64,000 nt of DNA from Lachnospiraceae bacterium GAM79 (GTDB lineage Bacteria > Bacillota > Clostridia > Lachnospirales > Lachnospiraceae). Both the position numbers and the translations under genes were made by a program. Under the pieces are notes generated by a model that saw only the letters and a program-made list of their open reading frames with translations, searched no databases and was not told the origin of the DNA. Positions 54,790 to 63,235 of this stretch are shown here, piece by piece (the stretch's first letter is position 1; every line of letters begins with the position of its first letter). The stretch spans positions 496,001 to 560,000 of the forward strand of contig CP085928.1 of the NCBI GenBank assembly GCA_020735665.1, written 5' to 3'.

Positions 54790-56469
54790 ATGGCATTTGA
54801 ATCATGGAGAGAGATTAACAGAATAAGGAAAAATCACCGCGACGCCATATATTTTTACGCGAATCTGCAAGAGCGGTTTTACACGATTGAGGAAAATGAT
54901 ATTCTGCCTGATGAGTTGAATCCGGATGATAAAAATTTACTAAAAGCATTTTGCGACTGTACATGTATAGAAGAAACAGAGAAGAATAAAATGTGCAATT
55001 TGTATAGACAGATTGAGCAGGGAACAAAAGAGCCGATCAAGATGGATGATTTGGAGACATGGGTGCATCTTGAGACCAGATCAGGGAAGAAAGCTCTGAT
55101 GGCAGTCCTTTGTTACCTTGAGAAAGATGAAAAAGGATTGATTCGGGAGTATGTGGGCATGATACGGATCATGCGCAAACAGGAATTAGAGAATCGGGAG
55201 ATTGTGACATCGTTTAGCAATGATAAGAATCCGGCATTCTTTCTCAAGAAGATTGCGCGTTTTCAGGCAGAGCATCCGGAGCGGGAGTATGCATATATTC
55301 AGTTTGATGTCCGTAGATTTAAGTATATCAATGAGAAGTATGGCAGTGATACAGGAGATAATATTCTTCGGTATATATATGACACGCTGGATGTGATGTG
55401 TGATAAGGAACATCTGCATTGTAGATTGTCAGCGGATGTATTCCAGATCGTGACCTATTATAATTCCAGAGAAGAAATCATGGAATTTATTGATAAACTT
55501 GATGAAAAAATTCGGAGATATGGTGATATCAAGTTAAGCATTACATATGGAGTGAATATCGTACCGGGCAGCTCAACGGCATATCGCAAGCATGGAGATG
55601 AAGCAGGACTTGCCCGTGCAGAGGGTAAGCGGACGATTTTGAATAAGGTTGTATTCTATGAGGATACGCTGATGAATCATGTGAAACAGACGGGAGCGAT
55701 CGAGGAAGTTGAGGAGGAGGCTCTGAGACGGGAAGAATTTCAGGTTTATCTTCAGCCAAAGTACCAGTATGACAGAAGCCATGCGAAGATCGTCGGAGCA
55801 GAGGCGCTTGTGCGCTGGATTGATGCAAATGGAAAATGCAAGTCGCCGATGGAATTTATTCCGGTATTTGAGGCAAATGGATTTATATACAAATTAGACT
55901 GTTTCATGTGGGAGATGGTATGTAAAGTTATTAGAAGATGGCTGGATACCGGAAGGCAACCACTTCCAATCTCGGTGAATGTGTCGAGAACCTATCTTCA
56001 GAAAGAAGATGTTGCTGGATATATCAAGAATCTGATCGACAAATATCAGATTCCGATGGAGCTGTTCCAGTTAGAGATCACGGAGACAACGGAGAATGCA
56101 GAATCATTGTCTTATATCAATAGTTTGAAACAGGCGGGATTTACATTGTTAATGGATGATTTCGGATCAGGTTATTCTTCCCTTTGTATGTTGAAGAATA
56201 CACCATTTGACGTATTGAAGATGGATCGGCAGTTTTTGGATGAATGTTTGGACAGTAAACAGGGTGAGACGATCATTTCTCATGTGATATCCATGTCAAA
56301 TGATTTGGGCTTAAGTATTATAGCAGAAGGCGTAGAGAATCGAGGAACGGCAGATTTCCTTTATGATAATGGATGTAGCGTATCTCAGGGATTTTATTTT
56401 TCCAAGCCTGTTCCGATTCCGGAGTTTGAACATATGTTGGATGAACAGCAGACAGAGCAGCAGAGGTAG
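54790..56469 (+). CDS. c-di-GMP phosphodiesterase: degenerate GGDEF plus EAL
   Basis: A 559-residue soluble protein. N-terminal ~130 residues are a helical/PAS-like region. A GGDEF fold (~165-290) has SADVF at the signature site and so is probably a non-catalytic GTP sensor. The EAL domain (~315-545) keeps LQPKY, AEALVRW (Glu338), ISVNVSR, ITETTE, MDDFGSGYSS, KMDRQFL and IAEGVEN, all metal and base residues. ATG 54790 replaces earlier in-frame codons lacking a ribosome site. It lowers c-di-GMP and opposes the cyclase at 34.9 kb. Confidence 0.92.
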   Translation: MAFESWREINRIRKNHRDAIYFYANLQERFYTIEENDILPDELNPDDKNLLKAFCDCTCIEETEKNKMCNLYRQIEQGTKEPIKMDDLETWVHLETRSGKKALMAVLCYLEKDEKGLIREYVGMIRIMRKQELENREIVTSFSNDKNPAFFLKKIARFQAEHPEREYAYIQFDVRRFKYINEKYGSDTGDNILRYIYDTLDVMCDKEHLHCRLSADVFQIVTYYNSREEIMEFIDKLDEKIRRYGDIKLSITYGVNIVPGSSTAYRKHGDEAGLARAEGKRTILNKVVFYEDTLMNHVKQTGAIEEVEEEALRREEFQVYLQPKYQYDRSHAKIVGAEALVRWIDANGKCKSPMEFIPVFEANGFIYKLDCFMWEMVCKVIRRWLDTGRQPLPISVNVSRTYLQKEDVAGYIKNLIDKYQIPMELFQLEITETTENAESLSYINSLKQAGFTLLMDDFGSGYSSLCMLKNTPFDVLKMDRQFLDECLDSKQGETIISHVISMSNDLGLSIIAEGVENRGTADFLYDNGCSVSQGFYFSKPVPIPEFEHMLDEQQTEQQR

Positions 56470-56497
56470 ATATAAGGAACGGGAGGACAAAGTACTG

Positions 56498-57043
56498 TTG
56501 GAACTTTTGGATGGAAGACCGGAGAATACGGAAGGAAGACTGGAGAAGGAGATTCGGGTATATGATTTTCTTGACCATCTTGGAATAGAATATAAGAGAG
56601 TCGACCATGAACCGGCATTTACGATGGAAGTATGTGAGGAGATTGATAAGATGTTGCAGGCGACAATCTGTAAGAATCTTTTCCTGTGCAATCGTCAGAA
56701 GACACAGTTTTATCTGTTGATGATGCCGGGCGACAAGCCGTTTAAAACGAAGGAGATCACTTCACAGATCGGGAGCGCAAGACTGTCATTTGCATCGGCT
56801 GAGGACATGGAGAAATATCTGGATATCGAACCGGGGGCTGTCAGTGTCATGGGACTGATGAATGATACGGAGCATCATGTACGGCTGCTGGTGGATGAAG
56901 ACATATTAAAAGGCGAGTATCTTGGCTGCCACCCATGTGTGAATACATCCAGTCTGCGGATGCGCACGGCAGATGTATTCGGATCGTATCTGGATGCGGT
57001 CGGACACGATATGACAAAAGTCGTCCTGACAGGTGAAGCATAG
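56498..57043 (+). CDS. YbaK/ProX-type aminoacyl-tRNA deacylase domain protein
   Basis: Editing-like protein of about 182 residues that would hydrolyse mischarged tRNA. LDHLGIEYKRVDHEP, the NLFLCNRQKTQFYL strand and a cluster SARLSFASAEDMEKYL, then GAVSVMGLMND match ProX/PrdX. The start is uncertain: a TTG at 56498, eleven bases after GGGAGG, or a CTG at 56495; no ATG fits. It starts 28 bp after the EAL gene. Conserved Lys and Gly-Gly contacts cannot be judged fully. Confidence 0.8.
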   Translation: MELLDGRPENTEGRLEKEIRVYDFLDHLGIEYKRVDHEPAFTMEVCEEIDKMLQATICKNLFLCNRQKTQFYLLMMPGDKPFKTKEITSQIGSARLSFASAEDMEKYLDIEPGAVSVMGLMNDTEHHVRLLVDEDILKGEYLGCHPCVNTSSLRMRTADVFGSYLDAVGHDMTKVVLTGEA

Positions 57044-57150
57044 AGCAAAGAAAAAAACAGGCCATAAGTCATATACATTCAGGGAAATGTTGTTGACCAT
57101 GTGTTTGGTTTTTGCTATGTTTAGACGAGAGATTTGAAAGGAAATAAAAT

Positions 57151-58359
57151 ATGAAAGAAAATATAAAGGGACAGCCGGGAAATAGAAAACCGGATGGCAG
57201 AAAAGTCCAGTCTCCAAATAAGAAACCCAACCCCGTGGCATACGAATATACAGACGAAGAATATCGGAGATTACTTGTAAAGAAGCAGGCAGAGATGGAA
57301 AAGCTGCTTTCAGGATTTGCACCGGTCGATCCAATCGTGGGAATGGAAAATCCGTATTATTACAGGAACAAAGTATGTGCGGAATTCAGAAAACTGAAGA
57401 ATGGTACGATCATCTCCGGCCGATATCAGGAGGGTACTCATAATGTCATAGAGACAAAAGGCTGCAAGATCGAAGATCAGCGGGCGGATGCGATCATTCA
57501 GGATATCACAGGGCTGTTTCGTTCATTTAAAATGATGATCTATAATGAAGACAGCGGATATGGACTGATCCGTCATGTGCTGATCCGGACAGCACATCAG
57601 ACCGGACAGATCATGGTGATCATTGTGACGGCATCTCCGGTATTTCCGTCGAAGAAGAATTTTGCAAATGCACTTTTGAAGCTTCATCCGGAGATCACAA
57701 CGATCGTTCAGAATATAAATATAAAGGATACGAATATGGTGTTAGGTGACCGAAATCAGGTCATCTATGGCAAAGGCTATATAGAAGATGTTCTCTGTGG
57801 CAAACGGTTTCGTCTGTCGCCGGGAAGCTTTTACCAGATCAATTCTGTTCAGACGGAGAAATTATATAACAAGGCGATCAAATATGCGGATCTGAAAAAG
57901 AAAGAGACGGTGATAGATGCATACTGCGGAATCGGAACGATCGGTATCGTTGCAAGCGACCGGGCAAAACGAGTGATTGGTGTGGAACTGAATGCAGAAG
58001 CAATCCGTGATGCGAAGATTAACAGCCGGATGAACAAGATAGAAAATATCGAGTTCTATGCAAATGATGCAGGCAGGTTTATGGTAGAACTGGCAGACGC
58101 AGATGAGCATATTGATGTTGTGTTTATGGATCCGCCTCGTTCAGGAAGCACGGAAGAATTTCTTTCTTCCGTTGTAACTTTGTCTCCGCGTAAGGTAGTT
58201 TATATTTCCTGTGGACCGGATACCCTTGCGAGAGATCTGAAGTATCTGACCACACATGGCTATCAGGTGTTAAAGATCACACCATTTGATCTCTTCCCAT
58301 TTACTGAGCATACAGAGGTTGTTACGCTATTGACGAGAGACAGAGTTATTTTTAAGTAG
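57151..58359 (+). CDS. rlmD: 23S rRNA (uracil-C5)-methyltransferase, RlmD/TrmA family
   Basis: A 402-residue RNA m5U methyltransferase. Motifs: SAM-binding VIDAYCGIGTIGI, MDPPRSGS, and the catalytic-Cys loop VVYISCGPDTLARDL. The substrate-binding central part begins NPYYYRNKVCAEFR. There is no obvious N-terminal TRAM domain and only a basic Gly/Lys leader (1-35), so it is a shorter relative. The iron-sulfur cysteines of E. coli RlmD are not evident. ATG 57151 follows GAAAGGAA. Target U1939 or another site is uncertain. Confidence 0.88.
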   Translation: MKENIKGQPGNRKPDGRKVQSPNKKPNPVAYEYTDEEYRRLLVKKQAEMEKLLSGFAPVDPIVGMENPYYYRNKVCAEFRKLKNGTIISGRYQEGTHNVIETKGCKIEDQRADAIIQDITGLFRSFKMMIYNEDSGYGLIRHVLIRTAHQTGQIMVIIVTASPVFPSKKNFANALLKLHPEITTIVQNINIKDTNMVLGDRNQVIYGKGYIEDVLCGKRFRLSPGSFYQINSVQTEKLYNKAIKYADLKKKETVIDAYCGIGTIGIVASDRAKRVIGVELNAEAIRDAKINSRMNKIENIEFYANDAGRFMVELADADEHIDVVFMDPPRSGSTEEFLSSVVTLSPRKVVYISCGPDTLARDLKYLTTHGYQVLKITPFDLFPFTEHTEVVTLLTRDRVIFK

Positions 58360-58378
58360 GAGAGGAACGTTATTAAAG

Positions 58379-59080
58379 ATGAAAGAAAAGATAAAATTAT
58401 TATCCGGTGCACAACTGAAATATATAGCATTTGCTTCAATGTTGATCGATCATGTTAATAAAACATTTTTCATATATTTTAACAGCAAGGCTTTAATAGT
58501 TATGAGTGAACTGTTTGATATATTAGGCAGGATCGCATTTCCTATCTTTATTTCCCTGTTGGTGGAGGGATATTTTAAAACGAGAAATCGATGGAGATAT
58601 TTGGGAACACTCCTGGTATTTGGAATTATATCAGAGGTTCCGTTTGATATGTGTACATCTAATGTATTTTTTGAACCAAACTGGAATAATATCATGTTTA
58701 CGCTTGCGCTGGTGTTGGCGATGATCTGGATTATTGATGCCCTGAAAAAGAAGATGCAGACACTGCCCAAGTTCTTGTGGTATCTTGTATCTTTTATAAT
58801 TGTAGCAGTAACTTGTCTGATAGCCATGAATCTGAGTCTGGATTATGATTCCCATGCGGTGTTGATCGGTTATTTTCTGTATCTTTTTCATGACAGACCG
58901 ATTATTGCTATTCCGTTTAATTTTGCATCGATGTATAAGGAACCATGGGCACTTCTGGGCTTTGGCCTGATGCTTACTTATAATGGAAAGCGTGGAAAGC
59001 AGAATAAGCTTGTGAACTATTTGTTTTATCCGGTGCATCTTCTGATATTGGGAATTCTGAGAATGTGTCTTGGAATTTGA
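58379..59080 (+). CDS. TraX family membrane protein
   Basis: A 233-residue polytopic membrane protein with the family start LSGAQLKYIAFASMLIDHVNK and about seven helices. TraX was first seen as an F-pilin acetylase but chromosomal copies in Firmicutes are of unknown function. It starts 20 bp after the RlmD stop with GAGAGG upstream, so the two may be cotranscribed. A terminator follows. Confidence 0.85.
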   Translation: MKEKIKLLSGAQLKYIAFASMLIDHVNKTFFIYFNSKALIVMSELFDILGRIAFPIFISLLVEGYFKTRNRWRYLGTLLVFGIISEVPFDMCTSNVFFEPNWNNIMFTLALVLAMIWIIDALKKKMQTLPKFLWYLVSFIIVAVTCLIAMNLSLDYDSHAVLIGYFLYLFHDRPIIAIPFNFASMYKEPWALLGFGLMLTYNGKRGKQNKLVNYLFYPVHLLILGILRMCLGI

Positions 59081-59122
59081 CAGTAATTTGACGGCAACCG
59101 GCTGATAATCATTGAATTTTAT

Positions 59123-59166
59123 GCCCCAATGTAGTATAATCATCGTGCTATTTTGGGGCTTTTTTG
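59123..59166 (+). terminator. Intrinsic terminator after the traX-like gene
   Basis: GCCCCAA (59123-59129) pairs with TTGGGGC (59153-59159), followed by TTTTTT. Confidence 0.8.
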
Positions 59167-59277
59167 CGCCATTATACAGGTAAAGAACAAGAATACAGAG
59201 AAAAATTACCTTGTGGCATCAACTTTGAACGGCCATCTGACATAACGTAATATGGCTGAATGGTATGAGTTGTATGA

Positions 59278-59520
59278 CCTTATAAATCAAGGTTTTAAGG
59301 AGGAATTATAACCATGAAGCTCGGCATAGTTATTTATCAGCCTTATTTTCATAATTCTATATATCCTCATAAATATCGATAAAGCCTTATAAATCAAGGG
59401 TTCTTCGGTGATTGCTAGATACATAAAATCTAGTATAAATTTATATAATTCATAAAAAAATGGTACACTAACTGGTACACCAAAAATTAACTGAGTAATG
59501 TGGATATAATAAGATTGCCC
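59278..59520. repeat. Direct-repeat scar, probable former integration site
   Basis: CCTTATAAATCAAGG occurs at 59278-59292 and again at 59385-59399. A GGTACAC direct repeat (59462 and 59473 regions) lies downstream. No gene is present. The pattern recalls attachment sites left by tyrosine-recombinase elements. Confidence 0.5.
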
Positions 59521-59538
59521 CAAGATAGGATTATAAGA

Positions 59539-59582
59539 TAAAGACGTCAGCATAGAAAAATGCATGACGTCTTTATTTTTTA
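59539..59582. terminator. Intrinsic terminator / shared end
   Basis: AAAGACGTCA (59540-59549) pairs with TGACGTCTTT (59565-59574), with internal GCAT/ATGC, and T runs after it. It could terminate in either direction. Confidence 0.65.
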
Positions 59583-59592
59583 TAATGAAATG

Positions 59593-59955
59593 TTAAATAT
59601 GTTCTGTAGAAATAAGTAGTGTGTTTCGCGTATGTTCCATCAATATCTTTTGCTCATCAACAGAATATACTACATCGGCAGCTTCTGGTTTGATAGCTGC
59701 ATTCTTCTTATCTTTATAGGCAAGATATGCAGCAAGGGCATTATTGATGGAATCATTTGAAAATGAGAATGAAATGCTGTCCGGTATGTAATCTCCGTTT
59801 TCGTCTTTTTTACCTGTTATGTCCATGTCAGTTTGTTCATCCAGTCTCATAAGGATAGACAGGACATCCCCTATTGTAGAGATTTCAAAAGTAAGAAATT
59901 CATTTATGCTGACACCCAGTGCGGATGCAATCTTTAATAGCTGAAAATCAAATGA
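59593..59955 (-). pseudogene. Decapitated XRE-family regulator
   Basis: The minus-strand frame reads FDFQLLKIASALGVSINEF, the second half of an XRE helix-turn-helix, then a C-terminal helical region to TAA near 59593. No start codon and no first helices are present because the homology ends at about 59955, where unrelated DNA joins. Translation might begin at ATG 59850 and yield an 85-residue fragment. It is a remnant of a mobile-element repressor. Confidence 0.65.
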
Positions 59956-59986
59956 CAGAGGACGTCAGGCTGGAGACGTATTTGAG

Positions 59987-60817
59987 ATGATAGCTTATAT
60001 TGATATCATCGGCAATCGCTTAGATCAGATGACGCAGGAAATAAATCAGATGCGCAAGGAAATGCAGGCGATGCGTGATGAACAGGTATCAAAGAGTCTG
60101 AAAGAAGTCTTATCAGATGTGGTCGGTAAGGCACAGTCGCGATGTAATGAGATGAAACAGAAACTTCTTGAGGCGAAAAATGATATGGAGATAAAGGCTG
60201 CAGAGATTGTAGGTGACTTTAGGCAGAAGGGGAAAGAGGCTCTGAACAAGGTGGCTGACTTCCTCGGGGCAAAGGAGAAGCTGTCAGAAATCCGTGAGAA
60301 AGTACGTGAGGGAATCCGTGAGACAGACCAGACACTTGCAAGAATTGATGGATTCTCAGAAGGTATGAGAACCGCGAGTCGTCAGATCGCAGACAGCTTC
60401 CGCGCGCTTGCTGGCAGGGAGAAAAAAGATTATGTGCAGGATGATATAGCCCGTGATAACCAGACATATCTCCGTAAACCATGGGAGTGGCAGAAGAAAG
60501 TTTATACTGGGCTGGAACTTCACCTCGATGCCGCCATCGACAAAGTAGATAATCTTCGCCTCGATGTTATGGACAGACGCATGCAGGAGCTGAGAGATCG
60601 CAGGAAAGAGTCAAAGTCAGAAAATAAGGAAAACTATGGAACACCAGAAAGAGAAACATCACATCTTCCTCTAGGGCGATTAGCAGTAGTTGATGAAGAA
60701 CAGCCGGTATATGGAGCTGATGCTTTTGAGGCATATATGGCAAAGCAGGATGGGAAAAAGAATATAACGGATACGATGATAAATCGGGGGCAGATGGATA
60801 AGCATAAGAGTAGATAG
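59987..60817 (+). CDS. ICE-type coiled-coil protein, probably 5'-truncated (DUF6674-like)
   Basis: A 276-residue, highly charged protein dominated by helices (QMTQEINQMRKEMQAMRD, GFSEGMRTASRQIADSF). It resembles the DUF6674-type proteins of conjugative elements, whose function is unknown. The frame continues upstream of ATG 59987 without a stop for at least 39 bp, across a junction with the XRE remnant, so the N terminus is likely lost. No conjugation genes remain near it. Confidence 0.55.
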   Translation: MIAYIDIIGNRLDQMTQEINQMRKEMQAMRDEQVSKSLKEVLSDVVGKAQSRCNEMKQKLLEAKNDMEIKAAEIVGDFRQKGKEALNKVADFLGAKEKLSEIREKVREGIRETDQTLARIDGFSEGMRTASRQIADSFRALAGREKKDYVQDDIARDNQTYLRKPWEWQKKVYTGLELHLDAAIDKVDNLRLDVMDRRMQELRDRRKESKSENKENYGTPERETSHLPLGRLAVVDEEQPVYGADAFEAYMAKQDGKKNITDTMINRGQMDKHKSR

Positions 60818-60837
60818 TGAGATAAAATTAAGTTGTT

Positions 60838-61056
60838 GATAGAATATGTTGCGGGACGTAGGTAAGAGATATTGCATGCGTACGATTCAATAAAAATACA
60901 GATGATTTCGCATTTTGCACAGCTAAGATCAAAAAGTTTGTTTCATACAAAGATATCAAAAAGCTGATGGCTGATCTGAAGCTTATATATGCGGCTCCAA
61001 CAGAAGAAACCGCTTTAAAAGAATTAGAATTATTCAAAGATAACAATGCAGCTTAA
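60838..61056 (+). pseudogene. IS256-family (mutator) transposase remnant
   Basis: A frame ending TAA 61054-61056 encodes FCTAKIKKFVSYKDIKKLMA, then LKLIYAAPTEETALKELELF, the pattern of mutator-type transposases near the C-terminal half. No start, frames upstream are shifted, and the protein stops early with DNNAA. This is a short degraded copy, not the same as the intact element at 63.2 kb. Confidence 0.65.
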
Positions 61057-61363
61057 CGGCTTGAAATCAATATATTTCCCATTGGTAATACCTAAGGTTA
61101 ACAAGATGACAATATATTGCTTTGATGCTATGAAAGTAATATAATAATAAAAAAATGTTTATGAAAAATGATGAGAGTATGCAATAATCGTGTTTTTGTG
61201 TCGATATATGCAGAGTAACGTAATAATGAGTAGAGAACATGAAAACAAGGATGTACAACCATGGAAGAGAACAAAAGGTGTGTGAGAATCCCAGAGGGAA
61301 CATGCTGTGCGTATTGCTAATGGACTTGATATTTAATGTGTTTCATTTGTAACATATAAAATT

Positions 61364-62107
61364 ATGAATGGACTAGGAGGATATAGTTGTTTCAAAATGG
61401 ATGGAAAAACTTTCGTGAAAGAATTCACAAGAATATTGGAAAAAGTATGTAAAATCACAGGAATTTCTTATAATGACAGGATTATTATCTCGGATGATCC
61501 AGAGTGTGATGCAGATTATGGAGTTGATAAAAATGGTAATCTGGTTATTGATTGTGAGTGCACAAATTTAAAGTTATCAGAGCTCAGAGAAATTCGTTAT
61601 AGAGCTAAAAGTGGTATGATTGAAGATTGTAATGGACATATTTCTTTGGTGTTCAATAATGGTATGGAATTCTATATGCACTTTGATAGTATGATAGGGT
61701 TAGGCGATCAAATTTATAGCGTCAATTTTCAAAATGGTGCATGCGACTGTAGCAACTATGTAAAAGAACTGATTCATATAAAAAATCTTGATTGGAATAG
61801 TCAGTTTATAGTATCAGATAATAAGTTGCTCTTATATATAGGCATTCAAAAAGATGTTGTTATTCCAAAAGGTATTACCGAGATTAGAGAAAGTGCATTT
61901 GCACGTACGCATATTACAAGTGTTGTGCTTCCTGAAACGCTTACATATATTGGGAACATGGCATTCAGTGAAACTAATATAGATTCCATTTGCCTACCAA
62001 AATCAATAACATATATCGGCAATGGAGCATTTAGACTTACGCCTTTGGAATCAACAAAAAATATCAAAAATTATTCAGATATTATAATTGATGACCGTGT
62101 TTGGTAA
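61364..62107 (+). CDS. Hypothetical protein with BspA-like leucine-rich repeats
   Basis: A 247-residue protein with no signal peptide. The N-terminal ~165 residues resemble nothing I recognise. The C-terminal third carries LRR_5/BspA-type repeats: VVIPKGITEIRESAF, SVVLPETLTYIGNMAF, SICLPKSITYIGNGAF, each about 23 residues. The last repeat breaks into an unrelated end. ATG 61364 has no strong ribosome site; an in-frame ATG at 61397 sits downstream of AGGAGG. It lies between two IS remnants. Confidence 0.7.
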   Translation: MNGLGGYSCFKMDGKTFVKEFTRILEKVCKITGISYNDRIIISDDPECDADYGVDKNGNLVIDCECTNLKLSELREIRYRAKSGMIEDCNGHISLVFNNGMEFYMHFDSMIGLGDQIYSVNFQNGACDCSNYVKELIHIKNLDWNSQFIVSDNKLLLYIGIQKDVVIPKGITEIRESAFARTHITSVVLPETLTYIGNMAFSETNIDSICLPKSITYIGNGAFRLTPLESTKNIKNYSDIIIDDRVW

Positions 62108-62239
62108 GTGAATATAGCTGATTACTAACACTGTGCTAATGATACAAGTAAATAAACTAGATGAGTATCTGGGGGGGGATAAAAGTTTCGCCACAGTTGC
62201 CATTAAAATAATAAGGGGCTGTAAAAAAAGTCCGTAGAT

Positions 62240-62284
62240 AAAGAAGCGCCAGTTTCGGCAAATGTCGGTTCTGGCGCTTCTTTG
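62240..62284. terminator. Strong inverted repeat / terminator
   Basis: AAAGAAGCGCCAG (62240-62252) pairs perfectly with CTGGCGCTTCTTT (62271-62283). It sits in DNA that looks like the end of an insertion sequence (GGGGCTGTAAAAAAAG). Confidence 0.65.
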
Positions 62285-62370
62285 TATGGATCTTTCTGTT
62301 ACTGATCGTAAACGCTCCATAGCCAGTACCCTACCGTATTCTTAAAAAATTTGAGATAATCTTCCTAAAA

Positions 62371-62400
62371 AGTTGGAAAATTCGCGCGTATTTTCCAACT
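62371..62400. repeat. Inverted repeat in the IS21 left end
   Basis: AGTTGGAAAAT (62371-62381) pairs with ATTTTCCAACT (62390-62400), loop TCGCGCGT. It probably belongs to the left end of the IS21-type element. Confidence 0.6.
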
Positions 62401-62526
62401 ACGTTAAGGAGGTTGCAAATTCCGGCTCATCTGACCACGTATTCCGCTAAGAACTGATCGGTCTTTCCGGATGTAGCTGAACGTATTTCCGCTTCAGCTG
62501 ATCAATAAGTTTTCAACGTGTTATAG

Positions 62527-62559
62527 TTCTTTCGTAGTCATCAAATGATTACGAAAGAA
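62527..62559 (+). promoter_or_regulatory. Hairpin before the istA start
   Basis: TTCTTTCGTAGTCAT (62527-62541) pairs with ATGATTACGAAAGAA (62545-62559), one wobble, just ahead of the AGAAGG ribosome site. Confidence 0.6.
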
Positions 62560-62568
62560 GGCATAACT

Positions 62569-63156
62569 ATGCAAGACTACAACACGATTATCGGCTCCAT
62601 CCAGATGCGTTTGAATGGATGCCAGACCAAGTCTGTTATGGACCGTTACAAGATTGGCTCAGGTACGTTAAATCTGATCATGAGCCGATATCATGCCAAC
62701 GGGATCCCGATTGAGGAACTCCGAATGATGGCACCTAAGGAAGTTGAGGACCTTTTCTATCCGCAGAAAAATCTACAGAGGAAAGATATCCCTCTTCCAG
62801 ATTTCCAGTATTACTATGACAGAATCCATACACCAGGAAGCCGCATGAACATTTCGTTCTGCTGGCTGGATTATAAAGAAAAGAATCCTGATGGTTATGA
62901 GAAGTCACAGTTTTATGAATACTTCAACCGATTCATAGCGGAAAACTATGGTGGTCAGAAAGTATCAATGGCTGTAAACCGAATCCCGGGTGAAAAGATG
63001 TATATCGACTGGGTCGGCGATCAGCCGGAACTTTTAACAGACACTGAAACAGGTGAGATTAACAAGGTTCATATTTTTGCGACCACGCTTGGAGTAAGTA
63101 GCCTAATCTATGCAGAAGCTTTTCCAAATGAGAAACTCCCATGTTTTATAGAAGGC
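62569..63156 (+). pseudogene. IS21-family transposase IstA, truncated
   Basis: The first ~195 residues of an IstA-type transposase: helix-turn-helix region (MDRYKIGSGTLNLIMSRYH), and the first catalytic Asp in KMYIDWVGDQPELL, then the frame meets foreign DNA near 63157, adding EPVKVFL and a stop. ATG 62569 with AGAAGG upstream. The C-terminal half and istB are missing here, cut by the IS256-family insertion. Confidence 0.8.
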
Positions 63157-63190
63157 GAGCCTGTGAAAGTTTTTCTGTAAATAGGATTTT

Positions 63191-63230
63191 AAGGTCTTCT
63201 ATGATAAAATATAAAATCATAGGAGGCCTT
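63191..63230 (+). promoter_or_regulatory. Hairpin sequestering the transposase ribosome site
   Basis: AAGGTCTTCTATGAT (63191-63205) pairs with ATCATAGGAGGCCTT (63216-63230), two wobbles. The right arm contains AGGAGG, five bases before the transposase ATG. Outside transcripts would form this hairpin. Confidence 0.75.
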
Positions 63231-63235
63231 ATTTT

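Noticed and set aside
59287-59565. 92-codon minus-strand frame across the direct-repeat scar
   Set aside because: It overlaps two repeats and a terminator and has no ribosome site.
59987-60817. Functional chromosome-partition or phage protein
   Set aside because: Coiled-coil composition alone is not diagnostic; the truncated mobile-element explanation is simpler.
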